Below, piece by piece: positions 26,903 through 40,100 of a stretch of DNA of 64,000 nt. The notes beneath the pieces are model-generated. The model was not told where the DNA came from. It saw nothing but the letters and a program-made list of their open reading frames with translations, and made no database searches. Position numbers and translations under genes: made by a program. Origin of the DNA: Caenorhabditis elegans (lineage: Eukaryota > Nematoda > Chromadorea > Rhabditida > Rhabditidae); the NCBI RefSeq assembly GCF_000002985.6, contig NC_003283.11, forward strand, positions 6,758,001-6,822,000, given 5' to 3'. The first letter of the stretch is position 1. The number at the start of each line of letters is the position of its first letter.

Positions 26903-27490
26903 TCTGAAAAAAAAAGTTGAATAAAGAAAAATGAGGAACTGGGTAAAGAAAAGACAAGACAACAGAAGACAAGTGCAGAAATGATTCCAAATGATGATAA
27001 AACGATTGAAAATATAATTTCACATTTTCCCGCCACCGAGTTACAGAAAAATCTAAAATCAAAATTTCGCGCCTTTGTGATCTTCTAGATTTCTAGTTCA
27101 TACGAACGTCGGATCAGGTCTAAAAGTTAATATAACTAGACAATTTTGTGTTCTATTTTCGATTAAAAAAATTATTTTACGAATTACTAGAAACTAAAGC
27201 TTTAATTCGATTTTCTTTAGGCCAAGAGCAAAAAATAATTTTATTTGATTCAAACTCGCGCTTCATTCATAAGCCCCGCCTTCGCAATCCTGGCACGCAG
27301 TTTTTGCAAGGAGCGTGCACGCAGTTGCCTTTCTTCTCTTTTTCTCGTTTCATGTCAATTGCGTTTTTTTTCTCTGCATTTATTTTTTATTGAATTCTTT
27401 TCCCATTTTCCCATAAAATTTTATCTATTTTTTCTCATTCTTATAGTTTCTTTCAGATACTTTGCAAAAGAAATGATAATATTATAAAGA
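26903..27490. promoter_or_regulatory. shared divergent promoter region of spn-4 and spe-39
   Basis: 588 bp separates the two start codons, which face away from each other. Both genes are germline/maternal in known biology, so a shared germline promoter is plausible. The part near spe-39 (27340-27470) is T-rich. No specific motif was recognised. Confidence 0.5.
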
Positions 27491-29580
27491 ATGGCCCTTC
27501 GAAGGAAATTCACTTTTGAACTTCCGGAAGACAGTTATTGGAATGAATCTGACTCGAATTCATCCGGATTGTTTGATGATTTACAATCAAAACAAGTAAG
27601 TTTTAACGTAGTTATTATATTAAGAAAAAACGAAAAAAATCTTTTAAAACTATAAACGTGACCAGATGTTTTACTTTTAAAAAATTGAAAAAAAAGTAAA
27701 TTAACACGTTTCTTAATTATTATATTGCTCAAATCAATGTGTTTAACACGAAAATTAAAGCTTCAAGCTCGAGCAGCCGTCGACAATCTCTTCGGTGGCG
27801 ATGAGACTCCGAAGCCGTACGTCCGACCGCAGAACCCAACGCCAACTCCCACAAATGTTCCACTGCAAATTGACGGAAGAGCTGCTGCTGTGTCAGACAA
27901 GGCGAATATTCGAATAACAGAGTAAGTTAATTACATTGTTTTATGAATATAAATAAGTAATTTGCAGTACCTCTCCTCGGGCTTCTGGCAAGATTGTAGA
28001 TGATTTCTTGAACATGAAATTCGCTGAGAACGTTAACGTGGCGCCAGTTATTCAGACCGCTCCATCTGTGGTTTCTGAAGCAAGTGCAAGTAGTTTACCA
28101 AGTGAAGCACAACGTCTTGATTTGGATTATAATCGATTGAGACAAGAACATCGGAAACTTAAAGATCAGCACGAAGTTAGCTATTAAAGTTTTAATATAG
28201 AATTTTGAAGATAATTATGATTCTAGGTTCTTCGCCACGAACGGTTTCAGCCGCTTACAATCGAGGCTAGTATCAAGAGAATGCTTCAAGGGCATACTGT
28301 AACACTGGATTACTATAGGTCATTACGTGATAAGACACAACTTTTGAAGCAAGCAGTTGCCACGTACGACAATAATACAATTTTCAAGGTCCGAACAGCT
28401 ATGATACTAATTTTTTAAAAAGTTATCTTTCTTTACAGATTGTGATTTTTCTAGAGAGAACTCTCAAGGAAAACATATTCTGCAAAATAATGGATGGCCA
28501 GAAAAGTGCATGCCGAGTTTACACACGACATCTTCAGATCACCGGCGAGTGGGACAAGATGAACAAGTTTTTACGGTATTTAATAAAAACTAAATTAAAA
28601 TTTGTTGAAATCAATTTCCCCATTTTATAGTAGCATTGGTCAGTATCAACATGCATCTGTCATTGAATTCGAAGCTACGCGAAAATACAAACGAAATCCA
28701 GACAAGCGAGTCCCGTTGCTCCGAACCATGCTTCATGGTAGCTTCTCAATTCCTGAAATGAAATTTGAAGCCCGACAAATGGAAGCGTTGATGAGAAACT
28801 ATGAAATCCAATTGCAAATGGAGAAAATGGATGCTGGAGATAAAGGAGAACATTTCCGAAAGTTTCCAAAAACCAGCTCTCTAATTGGATTACCTGCTCT
28901 ATCGTCACTGTATTATTCAGCGATGTACCATTACGACGATTCACCGGTACATTACTCTTCAGAACGTTGCAAAATCATTCATAATCGATGTATTACAGAC
29001 ATCTGCAGCTTCTCTACCATCAGTTCAAACATTGATCCGATTCAATGATCGACTTGCCACTCAAACGATCGTCTCAGCGTTGACTCGACTAAGCCGTTGG
29101 CCAGATATCGATAAGCTACTTCAACCGAAAACTATCACCATGACGTTCAGTGCAGCTAAAAGTAATTTTGTGGTTTTAGCTGAGAAAATATCTAAATTAA
29201 CTGAATTTCAGGTGTGTTCAAAGGCAAAAAATCAACCAGTAAATGGGGAGTTTCCATCAATAATCACAATTTGCTGACTATTGTAAAACGATCTCATCCA
29301 TCTCCACCGACTGATGTGAGGAATAGTTTTAACAAGATACCTATTATTCATGTGTGTAAATTTTCAGTTCATCTACCGTATCCTGAAAGGCGAATCTGAT
29401 GCACAAGAACGTCTTCGCCTAGCACTACTATTTGATGTTCCTGAAATGGTCATCGAGTGTCTGACACAGAAAGGAGATCGTCTCTCGCTGGCTTCATACG
29501 CGAAATCTCTGAAAACAAATTCTGTGGAATCATTCAAAGCGGTGGCGGCTCTCAACAATCCGTCGATAAAATGGAAGTAA
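27491..29580 (+). CDS. spe-39: SPE-39, VIPAS39/VIPAR orthologue
   Basis: Vesicle-trafficking protein that binds VPS33-class Sec1/Munc18 proteins and works with HOPS/CHEVI-type complexes; in C. elegans it is needed for membranous-organelle formation in spermatids and for lysosomal delivery. Nine exons: 27491-27595, 27761-27921, 27968-28175, 28227-28388, 28439-28575, 28631-28946, 28999-29161, 29212-29315, 29368-29580; 522 residues. Features: an acidic N-terminus (ELPEDSYWNESDSNSSG), a proline-rich linker, a helical segment (LDYNRLRQEHRKLKDQHEVLRHE) and a long alpha-helical C-terminal half typical of VPS16-C-like folds. A poly(A) signal AATAAA is at 29847-29852. The acceptor of exon 2 (AAAATTAAAG) is atypical, lacking a pyrimidine tract, but it is required to keep frame. 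Confidence 0.93.
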
Positions 29581-29974
29581 TTTTATTAATTCGCTTCAAT
29601 GTACTGTACATGTTTTTTCACCCTCACCACATCCCTCATCACTTTCATAATTCCATTCACGCATAGTTAGTTGTAGAATATACACAATCCTTATCATATT
29701 ATAGAGCATCATTTCACTTCTTAATACTATAACATAATTTCACTATTCAGTCTTGTAAATGATTAAGAATTATTCATTTTCACTGGTTCCTCGCTCTCTC
29801 TTTTTTTCTGTAGATGTAAAAACTTGTCGTTATAGATATTTATTTAAATAAAATTTATTGTTTTCTATCTTTTATTTATTTCTTTAAAAAATTCGCCGTG
29901 AAACTTTTTTTTACTTTTAAAAATTTCCACGACGCTTTATTTTTCCTTTATTTTTATTTTATTTCGACTAAATC

Positions 29975-30410
29975 ATGAATAAGGTAAGTTAAAATTATTT
30001 TTGAATAATCAGAATGATTTGAAAACAAACGCGCTCCATGTCAAAATGAAAACGCTCCGCCCCCAACAGATGGGTCTCGTTAGGTATTGGCGGAAAACCA
30101 CTAAATTCAAATTGACCCATGGAGCGCGCTTGCACCTCAATTTCAAAGATTTGTTGTTTCAGACAAGTAAGACTACTGCAAGCAGCTCTAAGAAAACATC
30201 AATTTCGAGTGGAAAACCGAAAACTCCACGACGAAAGAAGCCCGGCGCTGTTTCAAGGTGAGCAATTTTTCAAAATTTTATTTCAAATTCGGAATTTTTT
30301 TCAGACTTCTCACCACAGAACTACCGCTGAATTTTCTCTTCATTTACATTGTGTTGGCTGCAATGTTTACCACCCTGATCTTCTGGTCACTTAATCCGGT
30401 TAAATTCTAG
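29975..30410 (+). CDS. 69-residue C-terminally anchored membrane protein
   Basis: Three exons: 29975-29983 (MNK), 30163-30257 and 30305-30410, joined in phase to 69 residues. The N-terminal half is basic and Ser/Thr/Lys/Pro-rich (SKKTSISSGKPKTPRRKKPG). A single hydrophobic span follows (LNFLFIYIVLAAMFTTLIFW) with only SLNPVKF after it, the layout of a tail-anchored ER or secretory-pathway protein. A poly(A) signal is at 30442-30447. It starts about 120 bp after the spe-39 poly(A) signal, operon-like spacing, but there is no TTTCAG trans-splice acceptor next to the ATG, so an SL2 operon is not supported. Family not recognised. Confidence 0.6.
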
Positions 30411-30888
30411 TGATATTATTTCGTAACAGCTCTCCGGTTCAAAATAAATAACAAGACTTATTTTATACAAAAACACGGATGCAAGAAAAAAGGAAAAGAA
30501 AATTGCGCGTTAAACAGAAGAAGCTCGATGAAAAAGTGAATCAGGCGAAACAAAAAAACCATTTGATAATAAAATTGGGCACTTTTCGGTATTTATATGA
30601 TAGGGTAAGGCAATTAGTTGACACAAAAGAAACGAACACGGAAATTGGGAGAAAATGGTGGAAAGAGCGAGGAGATCAACAAATTGATTTATTTTACAGG
30701 AATTGGTGATGATGGTGGGGGAATTTTGGTTTTTTTTCTATTAAATTATGCGTGAAATAATGATGAACTAGAATCGAGTGAGGAGAAAGCAGAATACATG
30801 AGTTGTGACCCGGTGTAGGGAAAATGTGTAGGTTAAATACGTTTTTTTCTTCTGGAAACAAAAGCAGATATATGCGATGAGAGAGATC
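30411..30888. other. convergent 3' intergenic region
   Basis: Between the small membrane protein gene and the 3' end of gck-2. A TTTATT (AATAAA on the minus strand) near 30687 could serve gck-2. A basic open frame at 30479-30709 has no splice partners and is not called. Confidence 0.45.
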
Positions 30889-33800
30889 TTATCCAGCGAT
30901 TGGAGTATCCGTATGTCCCATAAGTAAGCTGACGTCACAAGTATCGCCAGAGTTTCGGGGTGACATTGGTTGCGATCGGAGGATTATTACTCTGGAAATG
31001 AAGATTTATCGATTTGCCTTTTAAAAAACTGAAAAAAACCTAAAAATTTATGAAAAAATACTTGTATATTTTTGAATTTTTCTTTGTTTTATTCTGATAT
31101 TTTCATAGAATTTACGCCCTTTCAATGATAATTGTAAGATAATATATAGGATGCTTACAATTAAGTCGTTTAAAATTTGAATTTTGAAGTTTTCAGAAAA
31201 AATTTACAAAACCACATTTTTGCCGTTTTTTGGCTTTTTGTTTTTTTCGATTTTGCAACAAGAAAAATTGGATTCTCTCTTGATGAACATTAATTCCATA
31301 TTTAAATCTGCGTTTTCGCATTAATGCGATATTACTTAAGTTGAATTTTTTTAAAACTAAGACAACTAGAGTTATTAAAATTTTAATAAGTTGATTTTTG
31401 TTTAAAAAAAGGTTCTTTAGAATATGGAGATTGCCTTTTTAAAATTACATTTTCATATTTAAGAATGATTTGTTTTTTCCAAAATTTGAGAATTTTTGTT
31501 TATTTTACGTTTTTTATACTAAATATCATGACTGTATTTTTTTCAATTCATTTTTTTCAATCATAATCTCAAAAATTGTACCTATCATCACCGATCACAC
31601 GATATAATCGAGATACATCGCACAAATCCTGAGTATTCAGATTACTTTTCAAATCTCTGCCTTGAACTCCATTTGCATGAAAAGCGAGAATCGTTCCATC
31701 GACGACGTGTAGATATTCAATGTGAAAATTGAAAGTGAAGATCGACGGCTTCGGGCGTTCGAATCCCTGTAGATCAGTCAACACTACTTTATTGCGGAAT
31801 GAAAAGCATAATGTATCTCTATCAATTTGATGCATACTTCCAACTTCAAGCATTTCGTCATCGGCAAGACTTCCGTATGATGAGTTTAAATCTCCACTGA
31901 GCTCAGAGTTATTAGTTGATGAGCAGAAATTGATCATATTGAATTGATATTCATTTGATCCAGACATTTGACCAACTCCAATGCATAATTCTGGGAAGTC
32001 TGATGTTCGTGAATTAATCAATGCAAATGGTCGAATGGGGAAACGAATGTCTTCTCGAATAGGCTCACTTCGAACCAAAACAAACTGATTCATTGGATTG
32101 TACCTGAAACAAAAACCATTTTGCATTATTATACTTAAAATGAACGAATTATGTAGTGGGAATTCTTTAAGATTATAAAAAAGTTTATGGTAGCTTGAAA
32201 CTTTGAAAAGGGCTTATTTTAGCTAAACTCATTAATTTTCCGTGTCACAGCTTTTGGATATTAACTTTTTTTAAAGTTATAATCCATATAGGAACGCTTA
32301 CATTTTGGATTCAGCCCTGATTCACAATTAATGTGAGATAAACTACAAAAATGTATAATAAGTAAGGATAATCAAATAAATATTTAATTCAGGCAGATGC
32401 GACATTGACAAGTTGGAAAAATTGGGATTTTAGATAAAATTAGTCCTTTTTTTTCGAAATTTTTAAACCGACATGAGAATTTTTCGAGAAGTTTAATCTG
32501 CAAAAATTAACAAAAAAAGAAAATCTCCAGATCTTACCACTGAAACAGGTGAACAGTCTTTCGAACAGCGCAGCACAAAAAGAGAGAATTTGCTTGAGCT
32601 CCTTGTCCTCGTTTCACTGTACACTGTAGTGCTCCACGTGTTTCAGGCATCCTGACAGTAATCGCTAATCGTTTTGGTACATATTTTTCGGGAATTTTGT
32701 TCAGATTTTTGCTCATTTTCAGAGTCAAATTTTTCTGCGTTAAAGCCACAAGATCATGACGATAGACGTATGGAGTATTTCCCTGGATAGCTGTTAGTCG
32801 ATCCGCGTACACAAACATCCATGAGCAACGTCGATGATGGATCTAAAATAATGGAAATAATGATTTGTTAACAGAAAATTAATTTTTAATACTTACTTTA
32901 GATAGATTTCCATCCGGCATGCAGTTCGTATCGAAAGAATAAATTCCTTGTTCCGTACCAAATAACAGAAGGTGAGCACCGGTTAACGGATGAACCCATG
33001 AGGCGGCACAATTGATTTTCAGCTCAGTTCTATCCATAACTTTTGAGAAACATGCTCCCATCGGAACCTTTGGAATCAATGGCATACCGAAGAATGTCGT
33101 TAATCCATCTTCACTCGGTGTTGAAGCAATTGATGTAGAACTGAATCGATTTTTCGAATTTCCAGCAGCAGCTTTCTGAGCCGCGCGAAGCGTCCTCGGA
33201 GGTGCTCTTGGTGCTCGAAGAGTTTCATCATCATCGTGAATTACTCCGTTACCACAGTGAAGTAGTGCATCACCACCAACTACGTCTGGTAACAACGGCA
33301 TTTCCTTGGCAGGAAGTGTTCTTTCAGAATGATATCCTCGATTCAAACTTCGTGGCGTTGCAGTTGGTGTCCTCCGATCTGATTCTGACGAAGTGTTCGG
33401 CGATGAGGATAGTTGTTCGAGACATCTCGCATCTAATCTCAAACCGTTCAGATGAGCAGGCAGGCCGATTCGAATTGGTGCAGCATCCGGTGTGAGAAGT
33501 GAAGGAGCATCATCCATATCTGATTCTTCTTCAGTCAAGTCATCAACAGTCTTCGACATTCGATCATAAACATCAGTTGGTGCTCCGTTAACTTTATCCA
33601 ATAAATCTCTTGTCATTCTAGCTGAAAGTGATCCAAGAACAAAAGGATGGCTTGTCAGAAGCTTCTCCGGTGAAGGTCTCTTTTTCGGATTTTTCGTGAG
33701 GCACTGACGAACAAAATCATGGAATAGCGGAGTCCATCGATGCTTGTCTTTCAGGTGCGGTGGCTTATAACCACTTTTTGTCATCAGATAGAGAACCTGC

Positions 33801-34660
33801 ATTGGGTGAAGATCAAAAAGTGGTGGCTGACATTCTCCGAGCTCGATTGCAGTGATTCCTGTCGCCCAGACATCGCATTGCATCCCGTATCCACCTCGTT
33901 TTTCAACACAAGCAACTTCCGGAGCCATCCAATACGGAGTTCCAATGAACGATTTTCTTTTTCCAATAGTAGCTGTAATTTGAGCTGCGACACCGAAATC
34001 CGCTAATTTCACATCACCGCTTGAAGATAATAGAATATTTGCGCCTTTGATATCTCGATGAATCTGAACAGATTTTTTAAAAACTTTTTTGAGGACATTA
34101 TCAGTTTTTAACATACTTTTCCCATATTGTGAAGATAATTCAAGCCACGCAAAGTTTCTCGGCACACGAAGGCGATTTGAAGTTCCGAAAGTGGTCCGGT
34201 CACTGAATGATTGGTAAATTTCAGTTTATTTTTGAATTTTAGATATCAAACTCACAGTGATAGATATCTTGAAGACTTCCACCGCCGCAGTACTCCATAA
34301 CAATCCATAATCGGTCTCTGAAACAAAAAGCTATTGATTTCTGAAAATTCTGAGAATAAATTCACCTTCTGATATAACTTCCAAAGTACGCAATAATATT
34401 CGGATGAGAACACTCTCTAATGACCATAATCTCCTGCTGGATTACTGCAAAATTGTCGCCCGCCTCGAGTTTGACTACTTTGACAGCTGCCAGTGAATCA
34501 CTTCTGAACATTTAAAATTGAAATTGAATATGATTTTTTTTCTGATTATTAACCTGATATCTCTTGCTTTATAAACTTCTCCATATGTTCCGGAGCCGAC
34601 ACGTTGCAGAAGTTCGTAATCATCTGCCGGATTTGATCGTTTGATTACATCGGCACTCAT
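30889..34660 (-). CDS. gck-2: GCK-2, MAP4K (germinal centre kinase) with CNH domain
   Basis: Ser/Thr kinase of the MAP4K3/5 (Drosophila happyhour) group. From the literature I recall it acting downstream of RAL-1 and upstream of MLK-1/PMK-1 in vulval fate. Exons 34554-34660, 34366-34503, 34256-34317, 34117-34202, 32897-34063, 32538-32842, 31582-32103 and 30889-30991 join in phase to 829 residues. Kinase landmarks: GSGTYGEV at 22-29, catalytic lysine in AAVKVV (K44), HRDIKGAN at 133-140, DFG at 153-155, and [11 protein letters not shown] low-complexity Ser/Pro-rich middle follows. The C-terminal citron-homology domain is visible through [46 protein letters not shown] and the terminal LLMGH. 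The start exon is preceded by a trans-splice-like acceptor (TTTCAG|GGGTA-ATG). Confidence 0.95.
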
Positions 34661-35758
34661 TACCCCTGAAATTTTGAATATTTTTGTGTTGAAATCGAGA
34701 AACAACGTGTATAAACGATGGAAATTATCAATGAACAGCCGAAAAAAAAATCGCGAAAACTGATGAGTGGGTGGTCGGAGGAGAAAAAGACAAACAAAAA
34801 ACACAAACACAGGCCGTTCGAACACGTTTCGAAAGTAACGAAATCGTATTAAACACACAATATTCATGAGGTTTACGCCTACGAACTCTTCTATTTTAGT
34901 CCAGAAAATGTGCAAAATATTTTGTTTCGAATGTTTTTATAGGAACAGAAAACACTTGATAGTTCATGGGAAAATCATGATATCGAAATAGAAGAAAACA
35001 TCAATTTTTTCATACAAAATTTGTAATTTTATTTTTTAGTTGAAAAACTTGTAATTGTTTGGTTTTTTAACAGATTTAATGGAGTTCAACAAAAGAAAAT
35101 ATAAAAATTTGCACTGATTGAAATTTTGTTTTAAGTGTCGTCAGATATTGCGCATTGGCCGTAAAGTACCGCACACAGTGAACGCGGGAATTTAAATTTT
35201 GAAAGTTACAGTAATCCTTTAAAGGAGAAATTTTGATTGAAAAATGCGAATCTCCAACATTGAAACTTGTTGAGTTGTATAGAAGGACCGTTGTTTTCTC
35301 GTGAGTTACGGTGCAAAAACATGTCCAGTTTTTACAGTTTATTACCAAAAATGAACCATGGAATAATTGAAGGATAAGAAACTGTGGACAGCCCAAGCCT
35401 ATACCCAACGAATCATATATTACGCACAATCTCCTTTTTCCTCCACAACCTCGGATGATGCTATAATATAATTGTAATTTTTCAATTCAGAACGCATCCA
35501 ATCTAGTGCATCCGCAATACCCAGAATCCTCATTTTTCATTTCTCAATTTCCTTCGTACTTCCATCTTAAGAATGTCAAGGATTGACCACGTGTCATTCA
35601 TTTTCTCCAACCACACCGAAGAGGCATTGTCTAATGTATTCGATGTGCACAATCCGTGAGAATTGACACAGAAATACACAAAAGTCTACATCAATTCAGT
35701 GAAACCTTATTTCTGTTCTCAATTTGGAGGTTCAAAACCAACATAGATAATCGAGAAT
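34661..35758. other. upstream region of gck-2 and of the basic protein gene
   Basis: Divergent intergenic sequence, AT-rich, without linked coding exons. Open frames on the minus strand (34661-34915, 35076-35429) are hydrophobic-rich and unsupported by splice sites beyond the trans-splice acceptor next to 34660. Confidence 0.4.
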
Positions 35759-37130
35759 ATGGAAAGTGCGAAGACACAGATCGAGAAGCATCGTCGTGGC
35801 AGTTGTACATTAACCGATAGTCAGACGCAGACAATCGCAAGTCACGGTAGTCAACGGGGAAAGATCGTGAAGCGCCGACAACGACGGCGCCGTCGGTGTG
35901 CATTCCCGGCTCCTCTTATTCTCGCCATTCAAGCCATGCATCCTTTCCTCGCCGCCCGTCTGCCGCTCCGACCTCCCCGGTGTCTTTTCCTAAAATAATG
36001 ATGAGAAAAGAAAGAAAGTGTGGAGAGCACCACCGAGTGTTGTTGTTGTCCTTAGTGGGCGCCAGAAGACGAGAGTAGAGAGTGGAAATGAGAAGAACGA
36101 GGACGGACGTCTCAGTCATTCTTCCTTTTCCTTTCCTGTTGTTTCACAGATTACGCATACGTTGACCTTGCCCTTTTGAATTTTAAGTTGTTTCAGGTCC
36201 AACTCAGAAGCATCAGGGATAAGGCGAAATTTGGAGGGATGGACATCAAGGTCCCAAGGAATACTGCGTAAGTTGGGGGCTAGGTAAAAATTGGTTTTTG
36301 AAAAACGGGTAATGTGCCTGAAGTACTAGATTCCACTCTCGTAAGAATTGTGACTGGATTCCCTCTATCAATGTTCATGGAAAGCCGTGAAATGTTTAGT
36401 GAATACTCTTGAAATGAACTATTTAACTAGGAGTTCTACATGTAAATCTTATTTCTTAATATGACCTTTCAGGGAGAAACGTGTAGCGTCTCGAAGACCA
36501 TATCGTCCCAGAAAGCCATATCTACCACGTCCTCCATCTCAATTAGAAATTATTCAGCAACATGTAATGAGATTGATGTAAGGTCTACATAAAAGATTTT
36601 CAAAAAAACTTGCCGGTTTACAGAAAACAACAAGTTGAGCAAAGAAAACGGGAGGCAAAACGATTGGAGGAGGCGGCTAAGGAGCCACCTAAAATTCCGT
36701 AGGAACAGATTTAAAGTTTTCTAATTCATCAAGCAACTAAATTTTCAGAGAAAAGAAGAGTCGTAGAAAATACCGAATGACATTTGTGCCTCCAGCTGAG
36801 ACGGAAGAGCAAGAGCTGCAGGGTGGTCAAGTAGAACGACGAGAAGTGGTCACTGCGCGTGACTTGGCTCGGCTCATGCCACCAGAACAAGGAGTTATTG
36901 TGGTGTGCAACCCCGAGAGATCGGTCTGCCGTATCAAGTAAGTACAAGCGATTTGTAAAAAGTGCAAAACATAGGAACAAAAGTTCAGAATAAGGACAGA
37001 AGACGTGCGAAAGGAGGTTGAAACCGTGGCAAAACCACGCTACAGTAATCCTAGCAACATGCTGATCATGACTACGAAATATGATCAGCCGAGTGACTTG
37101 GATCGGATTCTGGATTCTATTGGAGAGTAA
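35759..37130 (+). CDS. basic, coiled-coil-rich protein of unknown function
   Basis: Five exons are well supported and splice in phase: 36197-36267, 36472 to about 36576, about 36624-36701, about 36750-36938 and about 36989-37130 (stop TAA). They encode, in order, a basic region rich in arginine and proline (SRRPYRPRKPYLPRPPSQ), a charged helix (KQQVEQRKREAKRLEEAAKE), a segment RRKYRMTFVPPAETEEQE, and a folded-looking C-terminus with DLARLMPPEQGVIVVC and SDLDRILDSIGE. The 5' end is uncertain. An exon starting at ATG 35759 (MESAKTQIEKHRRG) could splice in phase 0 to 36197 through a GTGAAG donor after residue 36; otherwise translation could start at an internal ATG near 36239. Family not recognised; nuclear or RNA-related by composition only. 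Confidence 0.55.
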
Positions 37131-40100
37131 GATGCATTATCATCATCATCATTTATAATCTATCAAAGAAAAATATTGAAGGAGTAGGAAATTTGAAAGG
37201 GGTTTCAGAAATCATGTAGTAAAATAAAACGGAATTGTTTTTTTCTCTTTTCCCCCTAATAGACTTGCATCCCCCTTTCTCTACTTTGGCAGTTTTTATC
37301 TCGGTTCTCTTCGATTTTATCAAAAAATTGTCAACTGGCAAAAGACGTGTGAAATATATCTCTTTACTTCGAAAGTTGACAATTTTTTGATAAGTCTTAA
37401 GACAACCGAGATATAAGCCGTGAAAGTAGAGCAGTGGGGGTGCAACTCTAATAAGGAAAATACAGTACCAACCATATTTTCATTATTATAATAACTATAA
37501 TCTGACAAGAGATGCTGTTAAAAATTTGCAAAATTTTTCCTTCATATATATTTTTTTGAAACCCCCGAAAAATGCCCTTATTAGATATTTATCACATGTT
37601 CATGTTTTTCCTGAATTCAACTATATTTTTCCCTCATTTCTCTTATTGCATTCCGAAAATAGATACAAAGTACAAATTGTTGTCATCAACGAAAACTCAC
37701 AAGTATAGAAATGAAATTAGATGTGATCTACCTTTTTTCGTTGTCAAACTTGAATAAATTTCGGCTCACTAGTACCAGATGATGCAAGTGAAAACTAGAA
37801 CCAGACGGGGAATTGAAGAAAAAAAAACCACACACACACAAAAAATAGATTGGGAGAATGAAGCCAAAAGACATCTGGTGATATGTTTCTTTCTATAAAA
37901 ACAAAGAATGCCTTCATGCACGAACGACAGCTAATTTCGAAACGAATGTGTAGCGGGAAAGTGTAGAGAGCGGTGACACTATTTGAATAAGACTACTAGA
38001 CAGTTTCAACTAGTAACACAATTTATTTTTCCACAAACTACAACTTGAAGGCACAAAACTCAGAATGATCTTCTCAAAAGTTGACCAGTGACAGACACGG
38101 CAGCTGGCCTCGAAAAGCAAAAATACTGAAGACAGAACGTGTCCGTTTTCAATTCAAAAAATTGTTTTTGACAGCCACAAACCTGGCTCACCGGCCAAGA
38201 GATCCAAATATACGAGGATCGTTTCATCTCGTGGCATTGCGTTTCTTCAAAAAGGACAAAAGGGTGCAATTTCCCAGAGAACTGGACATGAGTGGTGGGA
38301 GAAGATTGGGTTGTTGCTTCTTCCTCTGCAGTAGCAGCAGCAGCAACGATCGTTTGATTTACCCGTTGTTATTCTTATTTTTTCACTACTGCCACTACTA
38401 CTATGAGGAATGGAATGTGAGAAAGAATTGAATAAGAGGAAGAGTGGTAAAACCGGTGATTTATGTGTGACGTGGCAGTTAGATTGATCGTAGAGATATG
38501 GCCACGTGACTCTTTTGAATCGAATATATTTGAACAAATAAGAGTTGGAAAATTCTATGGAAATGTGTATTGAAATCAACATATGGTGCATCTTCAAAGA
38601 TTTTCAAAAAATTTCAACGCCGTAGTACCCTTTGTTTTAAGTAATTTCAAAATAAAAAATCAAAGTTAAAACTAAAAATGAAAGCTTCAGAAAGTTCTAG
38701 CTTCCACCTCACACTAAAAACAATAAAATCGTGCTTGCATACGTAAAAGGGGAAAAACTCTGATTCATGCGACACGGTGAATCAGCTAATGTTGATAATA
38801 AACAGGACGAAGCCTTTCCAAATAGAAATTGGAATTTTTTTGGAAAATTCCTTTAGCTAAAAAATAAAATATCAAAATAATTATTGAAAAAGTTGTTCAT
38901 TATATTAAAAAAAAATAATATTGTAGGTTTTAACCTATAAAACCATGTGTGAAATAAGAAAAAGTTATCCGGAAAGTTGTATTTCGCATTGGTATTGTTA
39001 GTCATTGAAGGGTTAGTGTGTGTGCACTCCTTCAACCATCTGCGTCTCTACACTCCCTCCTATCTCTCCACATTCTCTTTTAATGTTCAATGCGAGGCTG
39101 AGAGAGAATGGAACGGGTGGAGTCGTCGAGAAATTGCGCGTAGCTGGCCGAATATGTGGTAGCCGGACGGACAGCGGCACGACGCGTGTGTCTCAAATGA
39201 ACCAGTCTCTTCCGCAACAAGAACAACTGATTGTTTTCTGATGGCAACTTTTCTTCGTAAAGTTTTTTTTTTGAAATGTACGAGTTTGCAATATTTTTTT
39301 TGTATTTGCTCTACTAGTAAATCACCCGACTATTCTACTACATTTTTGTTTATTTTGAATAAGTTACAAAAATTTGTCACTACAAAACATCAGAAAATTA
39401 AAAAATGAGTAATTTGCCAGTTGAAAATTTTTTCCAAAAATAGATTTTCCATTCATTTTCATTTAAAATGGTAATTTAATGGAAGATAAGTCTGCATTAG
39501 GCTTACAATTAGAAGATCACCATTTTTAAGCCTAGAACTGAAAAAGCGCTTTTTGGGTCGTAACATTTTTATTACAATATTTATTGGTTTTATTGACACT
39601 TTACCAATATGTATATAAGACACAAAGAAAAATTCAAGAACAGAAAATTGGAAGTTAGAAAGTTGACAAATAATAAAGGCCTACAAGATGGGTGGCCCGT
39701 GAAATCGTTGTCTCGGCAGCGTCACACAAAAAACAACAAAATTGCGGATGTTTACGAGAACGTTGAATTGGAACGAGCGTTTTGTCGTAAAGATCTTGCA
39801 GAGATTTACTTCCGAGAGGTCACATGATTTCATGTTTCGGACTTGTACTTGGTACGAGGCTTCGTCTTGGACTGCAGATAATTTATCAAGTTCCCAATTT
39901 TACGACAGATCAAAAACTATGTAATTGGAGATTTTAATGGATGGTGTCAAAGATATTGTGAACATGACATGATGATACATTCTTTGTTTTATATCATTTT
40001 TGCCTAGTAAAAAAATATCGCACAAAACCACACATACTAAAAGCATCAGTCGCTTTGATGAGATTGTGTTGCTTTGATTAGAACTATAGCAATAAGTTTA

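Noticed and set aside
29580-29984. SL2 operon of spe-39 with the small membrane protein gene
   Set aside because: The spacing would fit, but no trans-splice acceptor is present immediately upstream of the ATG at 29975.
30479-30709. Basic 76-codon open frame as a gene
   Set aside because: No splice partners, Lys/Gln bias, and it sits in a convergent 3' region.
38081-38431. 116-codon open frame in the 37-40 kb gap
   Set aside because: Low-complexity serine and tyrosine runs, opposite strand equally open, no acceptor or donor of matching phase.
39609-39924. Open frame in a GC-richer patch as an exon
   Set aside because: Both strands are open, no linked exons, and no family resemblance.
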